Made by a program: the position numbers and the translations under genes
Shown here: one piece after another, positions 16,565-24,903 of the stretch
Numbering within the stretch: position 1 is the stretch's first letter
Layout of the letters: the number at the start of each line of letters is the position of its first letter
Notes under the pieces: generated by a model
The model's database searches: none
Told to the model about the DNA's origin: nothing
What the model saw: only the letters and a program-made list of their open reading frames with translations
Assembly: GCA_030539275.1 (NCBI GenBank)
Contig: JAUNSK010000023.1
Location: 1 to 62,325 of the forward strand
Length of the DNA: 62,325 nucleotides
DNA from: Oscillospiraceae bacterium
GTDB lineage: Bacteria; Bacillota; Clostridia; Oscillospirales; Ruminococcaceae
Direction of reading: 5' to 3'

Positions 16565-18334
16565 TTACGTTAAAGAATCTGCATACAGTTGTGACTGTTT
16601 CCCGTAATCGTAAAGTGCACATACAAGATTTCTGTATTCCTGATCGACTGTATCAGAGTTAATGACAGATTTTATATATGCATTTACATTGTAGTTTCCA
16701 TAGACTGTGCTGTCGAAAATAAAACTCTTCAATGCTCCGAAGTCTGCAGGTGATATTTTTGTGTCAAAATAATAATTTTCTTCGCCGTCTATTGTTTTCG
16801 TCCCTGTATATCCGATCGGTGTATATCCGGTAGGTGCATTGTCTGATACAGTAAAATAATGACGTATGATCACCTGTGATTTTAACAGAAGACTTGTACC
16901 GTTATATTTAAGACATTCTGAACCGTGCATTGTATTTGGTGCATCCTGGACCCCCTGATTAACAGTATCTTCATCTGAAATGTTCTTTTGTACACCTTCA
17001 TTTGCCGGATTCTCAGTATTGTGTTTAAAGTATTTCTGTGAAGCTGCTCCATAGTTGAGTATTGCACTGACAAGGTCATGCTGCGCTGAATAATCCTCTT
17101 TTTTAAGGATATTACTGCAGTATTCTTTTACTGAATATTCTGTTTTCTTTGTGAGCAGAGTATCATCATCTCTGCCTTCCTTTCCTGACGGACTAAAGAA
17201 CTGAACAGATATCTTATCAGACATATTTTTAGCAGGAACTGAATATGGTACTTTGTATCTGCCATCCGGTAATTTTGTCATATCACTTACATCCAGATAC
17301 TCAACGTCTGAAGTCGTTTCATCAGTAAGTTTTGCATATGCTCCGGGTATTGTTTTCAGCAGAGTCATATAAAAATTAAGATCAATATTATTATCTGACA
17401 ACGTCAGACTTGCTGACATGTCACCCACGTACTCAGGAACTATTTTTATGCAGTGAATAAGTGAACCATCCTGTACTGACCTATATTCATCGTGATTATA
17501 ATAGAATTCACAGGGTTGGGGATCATCATGATGTTTATATGCAAATACAGTGCCGTTTATCTCTGCCTCAGGGGATGACGAAATTGCACTGACTGTACTG
17601 TAACAAGATAATGAACCGCCTTGAACATTTATCACAGGATTCTCTACCTTATCTGAAGTAAACATAGTCAGACCTACACCATTCCAGAATTCTCCCAAGA
17701 CAAGATTTCCTCTTAATAAGTTCAGACTGTCAGTACAATAAACTGTTTTCATGATAAGTGATGAATCATCTGTTGATCCTTTGAAAGTCGCATTAGAAAC
17801 TTTCATTGCATCTGTTAAACTTATTGAGCAATTACCATCAAACTCGATTGTCACATTTTCAGGGAACCTCATATATTCAATATATGTAATATTACAGTTA
17901 TCTAAAGTAAGTGTATTTGATACACTGTCATAAGTCCAGTCGTGCAGAACTTCATCTCCCCTGCTGTTGCCATTTCCATAGTATACGCCCTGGTACTGAG
18001 AAAAATCGCAGCGTGCAGCACAACCTTCCAGATATACAATGTTATTTTCAATTTTTTCAACTGTGCATTGTTGTTTTATAACGGCTGTGCCATCTGAAAA
18101 AGTCATCAGGTCAAAATCAACAAATATTGTAATGCCGCCGCCTTCCACTACAACATCATCTGCTTCAAGGATCATGCCTACACTCAGAGCATCGGCTGAT
18201 TCAGGATCACATGAATACTCCTGTGCATAAATTTTTGTATCTGACAGATGTAATACTGTAGTATTTACAGTAAGCAAACATGATACTGTCAGTAAGGATA
18301 TAAGTATGTTTCTTACTCTTTTAGTTTTTTTCAT
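16565..18334 (-). CDS. Large secreted protein of unknown function within the peptide module
   Basis: 589 aa with a signal peptide (NILISLLTVSCLLTVNTTV). About residues 60-270 look beta-rich and repetitive (NTLTLDNCNITYIEYM, VTIEFDGNCSISLTD), like the carbohydrate-binding/polymer-like domains of clostridial surface proteins. The C-terminal half (about 305-589) has two copies of an L-V-x-A-L-x-x-YG-x-x-SQ motif (LVSAILNYGAASQKYF and LVCALYDYGKQSQLYA), so it contains a duplication or a bipartite domain. There is no LPXTG, dockerin or transmembrane anchor. TAAGGAGTG precedes the ATG. It is downstream of peptide 2 across a terminator-like hairpin; whether it is part of the module or merely embedded is open. 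Confidence 0.7.
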   Translation of the reverse strand: MKKTKRVRNILISLLTVSCLLTVNTTVLHLSDTKIYAQEYSCDPESADALSVGMILEADDVVVEGGGITIFVDFDLMTFSDGTAVIKQQCTVEKIENNIVYLEGCAARCDFSQYQGVYYGNGNSRGDEVLHDWTYDSVSNTLTLDNCNITYIEYMRFPENVTIEFDGNCSISLTDAMKVSNATFKGSTDDSSLIMKTVYCTDSLNLLRGNLVLGEFWNGVGLTMFTSDKVENPVINVQGGSLSCYSTVSAISSSPEAEINGTVFAYKHHDDPQPCEFYYNHDEYRSVQDGSLIHCIKIVPEYVGDMSASLTLSDNNIDLNFYMTLLKTIPGAYAKLTDETTSDVEYLDVSDMTKLPDGRYKVPYSVPAKNMSDKISVQFFSPSGKEGRDDDTLLTKKTEYSVKEYCSNILKKEDYSAQHDLVSAILNYGAASQKYFKHNTENPANEGVQKNISDEDTVNQGVQDAPNTMHGSECLKYNGTSLLLKSQVIIRHYFTVSDNAPTGYTPIGYTGTKTIDGEENYYFDTKISPADFGALKSFIFDSTVYGNYNVNAYIKSVINSDTVDQEYRNLVCALYDYGKQSQLYADSLT

Positions 18335-18417
18335 ATCTTCACACTCCTTAATATCATAAAAGAACCGTCCCAGTTTTTGTTAGGTTTACTATTAACCGCA
18401 ACACCCCACCTGCTGAC

Positions 18418-18450
18418 AAAAAAGCCCCGACCGACTTGAAATTGAGGCTT
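18418..18450 (-). terminator. Attenuator/terminator between peptide 2 and the rest of the module
   Basis: Minus strand: 7-bp stem with one G-T pair (18444-18450 with 18422-18428), 15-nt loop, then six T (18418-18423). It would let peptide 2 be made in excess of the downstream genes, a usual arrangement for peptide precursors. Confidence 0.55.
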
Positions 18451-18513
18451 TATATTGTGATTAATTATAATTTACAAATCAGAAAAATGTGAGTTTTCTG
18501 ACAGTGGTAAGTA

Positions 18514-18630
18514 TTAAATTTCCGGATCGACCTTAGGAAGTTCATCATCGTCCAAACCGCTTGTTGTAATAATGTCTGCTGTTTTGAATTTAATTACTTC
18601 CATCTCAGGATTGATGTATTTTTCTTTCAT
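18514..18630 (-). CDS. Short peptide 2 of the DIITTSG family (candidate RiPP precursor, 38 aa)
   Basis: ATG at 18630 with AAAGGAG 9 nt upstream, the best ribosome binding site in the module; stop at 18514-18516. The peptide begins MKEKYINPEMEVIKFKTA, continues DIITTSG and ends with the acidic tail LDDDELPKVDPEI. Residues 1-25 align with peptide 1 without gaps, sharing MKE, Y5, P8, E9, E11, I13, F15-T17 and D19-G25. No signal peptide, no Cys in the tail, and no Lys/Arg cleavage pair. It is the first gene of the minus-strand unit and has its own promoter and terminator-like hairpin, as expected for an abundant precursor. Confidence 0.75.
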   Translation of the reverse strand: MKEKYINPEMEVIKFKTADIITTSGLDDDELPKVDPEI

Positions 18631-18691
18631 AATTGATTTCTCCTTTATAATTATAAGTATTAATTATAGCTGTTATTATACTATATCTTAT

Positions 18692-18720
18692 ATAATACCT
18701 TAAATTTCGTCTATATTCAA
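18692..18720 (-). promoter_or_regulatory. Promoter of peptide 2 and the module; 379-nt intergenic region
   Basis: Minus strand: TTGAAT (18715-18720), 17-nt spacer, TATTAT (18692-18697). A second possible -10 TATAAT is at 18675-18680. A short inverted repeat AAGCT-N4-AGCTT (18719-18732) abuts the -35. The remainder of 18631-19009 is AT-rich; apart from the hairpin at 18901-18938 I see no gene in it. Confidence 0.55.
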
Positions 18721-18900
18721 GCTTATTAGCTTAAATTTAGTCAGAATAATGAACGTTTTTTAGTATTTTGATGTTTTTGTAACATATGTTCTCATTATAA
18801 CTAATTAATAATATTTTCTGTTATTTTATGTTATCAAGCTGAATTTTGAATCTCAGAATACCATACTTTTAATAAATACTGTAATTCTTCATATAAAATT

Positions 18901-18938
18901 ATAAAGGCACACCAGCTCTTAAGCAGGTGTGCCTTTAT
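18901..18938 (-). terminator. Terminator after the HD-GYP gene
   Basis: 13-bp perfect stem (18901-18913 with 18926-18938), extended inside by 3 bp after one mismatch. The minus-strand tail is T-rich. It lies about 70 nt beyond the stop at 19010. Confidence 0.75.
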
Positions 18939-19009
18939 ATCTCAATAATTTAGTTCTTTATTCTATATATTTTCGTACAAAATAATTCATTGTCCATTAT
19001 GTCAGTTTT

Positions 19010-20704
19010 CTATTTTTCATTTTTAAGTTCAATTACTTTCTTTTCTATCTGAGGACGAATCTTAAGAAAACAGTCAACAAGAACCGGATCAAACTGCTTT
19101 CCTCTTTCATTTTCAATTATCTTGAACACTGTCTGAACCGGGAACGAAGGCTTATACGGACGTGCTGAAACAAGAGCATCAAACACATCAACTACTGCCA
19201 TAATACGTGCACAAAGCGGGATCTCCTCGCCCGCAAGGCCTTCCGGATATCCTGTACCATTCCATTTCTCATGATGATAAAGTGCAAGCTCCCTGGCCAG
19301 ATGATAATACTCAAGATCCTCAAGACCCGACAGACTTTCATCAATTATCTGTGCACCCATTGTTGTGTGTTTTTTCATTATTTCAAATTCTTCAAGTGTA
19401 AACTTTCCGTTTTTGTTAAGTATACTGTCCGGTACAGACATCTTTCCGATATCATGAAGAGGAGCAGCAAGTCTTATATGGGAGATGTAAGAAGGCGTAA
19501 GCATATTTGTGTATATTCCGTCTTTGATGAGACCATCAATAAGAATATTTACATATGTACTGGTACGCTTGATATGACCGCCTGTAACAATATCACGGCT
19601 TTCAATAACGTTTGCAAAGCCAATGATGACTTTTTCCTGGACTTCCTGAAGCTTAGCCGTTTTTATGCTGACTTCATGTTCAAGGTCTTTCTGATAGTTA
19701 TGAAGGATCTTGGTTCTGTCACGTTCCGCCGTAACATCATAAAACCAGATAACGTATCCCTTAAGCTTGCCCTTATATTCAATTTTCTTAACTTCAGGCT
19801 GATAGACTCTTTTGCCGACTGGAATATCCATGATCGTATGGTTGACTATAACATCAAAGAGTGTGTCGTCTACTGATCCTATACTGTCATCAAGTACAAC
19901 TGTTGAAAGGCACGGAAACAGTTCTCTCGCCTTGTTGTTGCATCCCTTGAATCTGTACATATCATCTATAGTCAGAACACCGTCATCAAGCGTATCGTAA
20001 GCGAATTCTCTTGCTGTATCATTAAAATCGTAAATTCCTATTTCGTAGACGAGATAAAGGATAGTTATTTCAGCTATAAATATTCCATACGGCACAAGAT
20101 AAAAACTGTAATTCTGAACTTTTTCCATAATATATGTTACAGTAGGAAGTGAGATCGCTGCAAAGAGCATTAAAGTATCCTTATGCCCTTTTCGGGTTTT
20201 CTTTTTTCCCATAAGCATAATCGTGATCACAAACATCCATACTACATAAAATATCATTGTGATGAGGTAAAGTGAGTGCCCTATTCCATATACTTTTGCG
20301 ATACTTGTTATTCCATTATGTGTTTCAAAGCTTACATCCTTATAAAATAATTTGTGTTTGTCACATGTTAATGCTAACCCCATAATTGCTGTATTAATTA
20401 TTGAAAATGTATACTGCGCCCATTTCTTCATTCTTAGATGGCAATAATTCATATAGAATTTGAGCATAAGAAAATACGACTGGGTTGCCCCTATATATAT
20501 AACTTTCTGAGACATGACTGCTGTCTGTAGATTATCAGCCTGAACCAAAAACCAGTATCCAAGTACAGAAATGCTGATGAATATCGTAGCACAAAATGCT
20601 GTCTGCTGCGGTTCACTTGGCTTTTGCCGCGCCATGAGCATTATACATACTATAGATACTATGAGGCATGCAGAATATGAATAAATGACAAATTGATACA
20701 ACAT
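19010..20704 (-). CDS. 7TM sensor protein with HD-GYP domain (predicted cyclic-di-GMP phosphodiesterase)
   Basis: Integral membrane signalling protein, 564 aa from ATG 20704, which has GGGGGTGATA directly upstream (a start at 20731 lacks one). The first 220 residues hold about seven membrane helices, resembling the N-terminal 7TM region of histidine kinases. A PAS-like segment follows (DGVLTIDDMYRFKGCNNKARELF ... YVIWFYDVTAERD; read in two parts), then a short coiled coil, then an HD-GYP domain with HDIGK, HHEKW and NGTGYPEGL (about 375-550). HD-GYP proteins hydrolyse c-di-GMP; metal ligands appear intact. No GGDEF or EAL domain is present and there is no cognate receptor nearby. Confidence 0.87.
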   Translation of the reverse strand: MLYQFVIYSYSACLIVSIVCIMLMARQKPSEPQQTAFCATIFISISVLGYWFLVQADNLQTAVMSQKVIYIGATQSYFLMLKFYMNYCHLRMKKWAQYTFSIINTAIMGLALTCDKHKLFYKDVSFETHNGITSIAKVYGIGHSLYLITMIFYVVWMFVITIMLMGKKKTRKGHKDTLMLFAAISLPTVTYIMEKVQNYSFYLVPYGIFIAEITILYLVYEIGIYDFNDTAREFAYDTLDDGVLTIDDMYRFKGCNNKARELFPCLSTVVLDDSIGSVDDTLFDVIVNHTIMDIPVGKRVYQPEVKKIEYKGKLKGYVIWFYDVTAERDRTKILHNYQKDLEHEVSIKTAKLQEVQEKVIIGFANVIESRDIVTGGHIKRTSTYVNILIDGLIKDGIYTNMLTPSYISHIRLAAPLHDIGKMSVPDSILNKNGKFTLEEFEIMKKHTTMGAQIIDESLSGLEDLEYYHLARELALYHHEKWNGTGYPEGLAGEEIPLCARIMAVVDVFDALVSARPYKPSFPVQTVFKIIENERGKQFDPVLVDCFLKIRPQIEKKVIELKNEK

Positions 20705-20897
20705 TATCACCCCCGCCAATCTACTGTACACAGTATATATATTACTATATGCTAATGTGAATAATGCAGATTTAATATTTGCCTGTAAACTTTATTATAT
20801 TTTTTTATTTATTTTTCTGTTATTACCATTATATCATAATTGAATGATTAAAGCAATAAATATATTTTTTTTTGTTGTTTTAGCATAAAACAGACTA

Positions 20898-20947
20898 AAA
20901 AAATACATTCAGCAAACTTGGATAAAATCAAAGCTGCTGAATGTATT
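20898..20947 (-). terminator. Terminator of the glycogen operon
   Basis: 13-bp stem (20902-20914 with 20935-20947); on the minus strand it is followed by a run of T (complement of the A-tract at 20898-20903). Confidence 0.75.
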
Positions 20948-20957
20948 GAATAGTATT

Positions 20958-22379
20958 CTATTTCTGATCAGATAACTCTTTATACAATGAAACATATTTT
21001 TTACTTGATGTGTCCCAGCTGAAATCACACTTCATGGCATTCCTGACAAGCTTCTGCCAGTTCTTATTATCACTGTACAGTTTCTTGGCTCTCATGCATG
21101 CATCCATCATGTCATGAGCATTGAATGTTTTAAATGTAAATCCGTTGCCGTTTTCTCCTCCGCAGTCAGTAACAGAATCCCTGAGTCCTCCGGTTTCCCT
21201 TACTATAGGAATAGTACCGTATCTCATTGAGATCATCTGCGCCAGACCGCATGGTTCATTTTGCGACGGCATCAGGAACATATCAGCACCTGCATATATC
21301 TTTCGTGCCAGTTCCGGAACAAATCCCAGTGTAACACTGACTCTGTCCGGATATCTGTAAGCCATTTCATTAAAGAAATCTTCATATACTTTTTCGCCGC
21401 TTCCAATAACAGCAAACATAAATCCCTTATCTACAAGTTCTTCAAGAATATATTTTACAAGATCAAGACCCTTATGAGCAACAAATCTTGTAACTATTCC
21501 TATAAGAGGACTGCCACTTTCCTGAAGTCCCAGTTCTGCAAGCAGCTTATCCTTACAGGTTTTCTTTCCTGTCAGACTCTTTGTTGTGAAGTTTGCAGGT
21601 ATCAGCGGATCTGTCTCAGGATCATAAACCTGAGTATCTATTCCGTTAAGAATACCACTGAGTTTGTACTGTTTATTGATAAGGATCCTGTCGAGTCCGT
21701 AAGCATACCATGGATCAAGTATCTCCCATGCATATGTCGGGCTTACTGTAGTTATCTTATCTGCTGTTTCAAATGCGCTCTTCATCATATTTACACAGTC
21801 ATCATACATAAGAAGATCAGTATGATACATCGGGATACCCATTATTTCATTTATAACTTCAACACCGTATTTACCCTGATACTGAATATTATGAATAGTG
21901 AATACTGTCCGTATATTCTCAAATCCCTGCTGATACTTGTATAAAACCTGATAATAAACCGGTATAAGTGCTGTCTGCCAGTCATTTGCATGGATAATAT
22001 CCGGTTTGAAATCTATACATCTCATCATTTCCAGAACTGATCTTGAGAAGAAAGTAAAACGCTCACAATCATCATAAAATCCGTACATGCCATCACGGCC
22101 AAAATAATATTCGTTGTCAATAAAATAATATGTTACACCATTATATATAGCAGTAAATACTCCGCAGTACTGTTTTCTCCATGCTACATCAACTGTTATA
22201 TTAGTTAAATATGTCAGCCCTGCACGCAGCTCAGGTTTCATTCCTTTATAAAGCGGAATTACTACTCTGCAGTCATGCCCTTTTTTGTTTATAGCTGCCG
22301 GAAGTGATCCGGCTACATCTGCAAGACCGCCTGATGCAGCGAAAGGCAGTGCTTCACTTGCCGCATATAAAATATTCAT
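20958..22379 (-). CDS. glgA: Glycogen synthase (GT5, ADP-glucose)
   Basis: Extends alpha-1,4-glucan from ADP-glucose. 473 aa, normal length. N-terminal ADP-glucose binding motif in its atypical form SGGLADVAGSLP (K-x-G-G-L replaced by A-S-G-G-L), VIHANDWQTALIP, the C-terminal Rossmann domain with SPLIGIVTRFVAHKGLDL, and the EPCGLAQMISMRYGTIPIVRETGGL active-site region (shown in part: EPCGLAQM). Last gene of the glgB-C-D-A operon, 38 nt after glgD. The ATG is preceded by GAGGTGTGAG. Confidence 0.93.
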   Translation of the reverse strand: MNILYAASEALPFAASGGLADVAGSLPAAINKKGHDCRVVIPLYKGMKPELRAGLTYLTNITVDVAWRKQYCGVFTAIYNGVTYYFIDNEYYFGRDGMYGFYDDCERFTFFSRSVLEMMRCIDFKPDIIHANDWQTALIPVYYQVLYKYQQGFENIRTVFTIHNIQYQGKYGVEVINEIMGIPMYHTDLLMYDDCVNMMKSAFETADKITTVSPTYAWEILDPWYAYGLDRILINKQYKLSGILNGIDTQVYDPETDPLIPANFTTKSLTGKKTCKDKLLAELGLQESGSPLIGIVTRFVAHKGLDLVKYILEELVDKGFMFAVIGSGEKVYEDFFNEMAYRYPDRVSVTLGFVPELARKIYAGADMFLMPSQNEPCGLAQMISMRYGTIPIVRETGGLRDSVTDCGGENGNGFTFKTFNAHDMMDACMRAKKLYSDNKNWQKLVRNAMKCDFSWDTSSKKYVSLYKELSDQK

Positions 22380-22417
22380 GCTCTCACACCTCGGTTTACC
22401 CTTTGAAAAACTATAGC

Positions 22418-23554
22418 TTAATCATTTTCAAGTTGTTGATTTTTCTTAATAAATAGAGTATTTTTCTTTGATGCAGTAAGAAGCTTATCCTTACCTACTG
22501 TTACCCTCTTATCTGTTATAACAGCATAGAGTTCTGCTCCTTCGTCAATAACAGTATTCTGCATCAGAATACAATTTCTTACTACAGCGTTCTTTGCTAC
22601 ATGAACACCTCTGAACAGAACTGAATTTTCAACAGTTCCCTCAATTACACATCCGTCTGCTACTAATGAGTTTTTAACAGATGAGCCTGATTTATACATA
22701 GCAGGACCTGAGTCCTTAACCTTTGTATAGATAGGTGATGTATTTTTGAACAAACGTCTCTTGTTTTCAATATCAAGAAGATCCATATTAGCGTTATAAT
22801 AAGACATCATATCTTCTATCTTTACATAGTATCCTTTGTGCTCATATCCGTAAATCTTGTAATTAGCCTTGTTCTGCTGAAGTACCTGCTTATCAAAGCT
22901 TGCATAGCCCTCTGCAGAGAATCTGTTTACGATCTTTTCAAGTCTCTTTCTGTCAATTACAAACATGTTAAGTGATCTGTTGGCCTCACCTAAAATATCA
23001 GGCTTAACCATAACACTTGTAACTCTCTTGCTGTCGTTTACTTCAAGAATCGTTGAAGCGCGTGAACCAATGCCTTCTCCTGTAAAATTATGCTTTGCAT
23101 AAACAACAGTAATATCCGCATTATTTTTAACATGTTCGCTGATAACAGACTTGAAATCTATAGTTGTAGCAACATCGCAATCTGCCATAACAACATATTC
23201 TGCGTCTGAATTCTGTACAAATGGAAGCACACCTTCAAGTGCTTCTATTCTTCCTCTGTAAAGACCGCTGTTGTTGTGACTGAACGGCGGGAGAAGATGA
23301 AGTCCTCCGTTCTTTGTTGACAGATCCCATTCTCTTCCGGATCCTATATGATCAAGCAGAGACTGGTAATTAGACTTTGTTATTACCCCAACCTCAGGTA
23401 TTCCTGAATTAGCCATATTGGACAGTGGAAAATCGATCAGTCTGTATCTTCCTCCGAAAAGAATAGATCCCATTGTCCTTACTTTAGTCAGCTCAGAAAC
23501 TGACTCATCATGCATATTAGCAAATATTATACCCAAAACATTATTACAAATCAC
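22418..23554 (-). CDS. glgD: Glucose-1-phosphate adenylyltransferase subunit GlgD
   Basis: Regulatory partner of GlgC in Firmicutes. 378 aa: an N-terminal nucleotidyltransferase fold (GSILFGGRYRLIDFPLSNM; SGREWDL; DIVVMADCD-like VVMADCDVA) and a C-terminal left-handed beta helix (KNSLVADGCVIEGTVENSVL). The GGxGxRL nucleotide loop found in GlgC is missing at the N-terminus, as usual for GlgD, so the subunit is thought to be catalytically weak or inactive. Start is GTG 23554, preceded by AAAGGGATGG. Only 19 nt separate it from glgC. Confidence 0.92.
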   Translation of the reverse strand: MICNNVLGIIFANMHDESVSELTKVRTMGSILFGGRYRLIDFPLSNMANSGIPEVGVITKSNYQSLLDHIGSGREWDLSTKNGGLHLLPPFSHNNSGLYRGRIEALEGVLPFVQNSDAEYVVMADCDVATTIDFKSVISEHVKNNADITVVYAKHNFTGEGIGSRASTILEVNDSKRVTSVMVKPDILGEANRSLNMFVIDRKRLEKIVNRFSAEGYASFDKQVLQQNKANYKIYGYEHKGYYVKIEDMMSYYNANMDLLDIENKRRLFKNTSPIYTKVKDSGPAMYKSGSSVKNSLVADGCVIEGTVENSVLFRGVHVAKNAVVRNCILMQNTVIDEGAELYAVITDKRVTVGKDKLLTASKKNTLFIKKNQQLEND

Positions 23555-23573
23555 TTAAGCCATCCCTTTCTAA

Positions 23574-24764
23574 TCATATTGTTGGAATCATCTGACCGGG
23601 AGCTACAGTGATACCAGATGGAATAGTCTGACCATGACCTATAACTGCAATATCCCACTTCTGACCGTTTGAAACCTCATCCTTTGCTGCGCCTATTACG
23701 GTGTCATTTTCAATTATGCTTTCTTCACCGATGATAGAATATCTTACAATTGAGCCTGACTTTACAACAGTTCCTGGCATTATTACGCTGTGATCAATTA
23801 TAACATTTTCTTCAATGGTTACACCGGAATATACAACAGAGGAATTAACACTTCCGTTTACGTTACATCCGTCACAAATCAGTGAATCCTCGATTTGAGC
23901 ATCCTGACCTATATACTGAGGAGGAAGGCTCATATTTCTTGAATAGATCTTCCAGTCAGCATCATAAAGATTAAGAACATCGTCTGGCTTAAGTATATCC
24001 ATATTTGCTTCCCAAAGGCTTGCAAGTGTACCTACATCCTTCCAGTAGCCATTAAATGAATACGCAAAAAGCTTCTCATTATTGTCTATCATTGCAGGAA
24101 TAATGTCTTTGCCGAAATCCTTTGAACCACCCTGCTGTTCATTTTCAATAAGATATTTCTCAAGCTTCTTCCATGTAAACACATATATGCCCATAGAAGC
24201 AAGTGTTGATTTTGGTTCTTTTGGTTTCTCAGTAAAGTCTACTACCTGACTATTGTCATCACATGTCATTATACCAAAGCGTGATGCTTCCTGAAGCGAT
24301 ACCTGCAGAACTGCTATTGTCGCATCCGCACCCTTTGCTTTATGAAATTTTATCATTTCAGAATAATCCATTTTATAGATATGATCACCGCCCAGTACGA
24401 TTATATATTCAGGATCATATCTTTCAATAAATCTTATATTCTGATATATTGCATTAGCAGTACCTTCATACCATGAACTTCCTGAGGCAGTCTGATAAGG
24501 CGGAAGTATGTGTACGCCTCCGCGCAGCCTGTCTAAATCCCACGGCTGACCATTTCCGATATAGTCATTAAGTTCCAGCGGCTGATACTGTGTCAGCACA
24601 CCTACTGTATCTATACCTGAGTTGGTACAGTTTGATAACGGAAAATCAATTATTCTGTATTTTCCGCCAAACGGAACAGCAGGCTTAGCCATCTTTTGTG
24701 TCAACGCATATAATCTGCTTCCCTGTCCACCGGCAAGCAGCATAGCAATACATTCTTTTTTCAT
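23574..24764 (-). CDS. glgC: Glucose-1-phosphate adenylyltransferase (ADP-glucose pyrophosphorylase)
   Basis: Makes ADP-glucose from ATP and glucose-1-phosphate, the committed step of glycogen synthesis. 396 aa. Catalytic loop [31 protein letters not shown], the substrate-binding [10 protein letters not shown] and FTEKP, and a C-terminal beta helix ([20 protein letters not shown]). GGGAGG is before the ATG. It pairs with GlgD as in B. subtilis; 139 nt separate it from glgB. Confidence 0.95.
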   Translation of the reverse strand: MKKECIAMLLAGGQGSRLYALTQKMAKPAVPFGGKYRIIDFPLSNCTNSGIDTVGVLTQYQPLELNDYIGNGQPWDLDRLRGGVHILPPYQTASGSSWYEGTANAIYQNIRFIERYDPEYIIVLGGDHIYKMDYSEMIKFHKAKGADATIAVLQVSLQEASRFGIMTCDDNSQVVDFTEKPKEPKSTLASMGIYVFTWKKLEKYLIENEQQGGSKDFGKDIIPAMIDNNEKLFAYSFNGYWKDVGTLASLWEANMDILKPDDVLNLYDADWKIYSRNMSLPPQYIGQDAQIEDSLICDGCNVNGSVNSSVVYSGVTIEENVIIDHSVIMPGTVVKSGSIVRYSIIGEESIIENDTVIGAAKDEVSNGQKWDIAVIGHGQTIPSGITVAPGQMIPTI

Positions 24765-24850
24765 AAAACAGTTTCCTCCCCTATCTCACCAGATAAAACC
24801 GCTTAAACGGTCAAAATAAAGTCATAAAAAAACTGACAGACAAAACAATA

Positions 24851-24888
24851 ATGACAATATATCAGTACATCAGAATTTATATTGTCAT
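24851..24888. other. Inverted repeat between glgB and glgC
   Basis: Perfect 11-bp inverted repeat (24851-24861 with 24878-24888), 16-nt loop, AT-rich, no terminator tail. It may be an mRNA-processing or stability element setting glgB versus glgC output. Confidence 0.35.
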
Positions 24889-24903
24889 ATTACTTTTTTG
24901 TTC

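Noticed and set aside
13213-18630. Lasso peptide cluster
   Set aside because: No Asn-synthetase-like cyclase and no B2 protease; the peptides lack the TxxR-type leader end and a suitable ring acceptor pattern.
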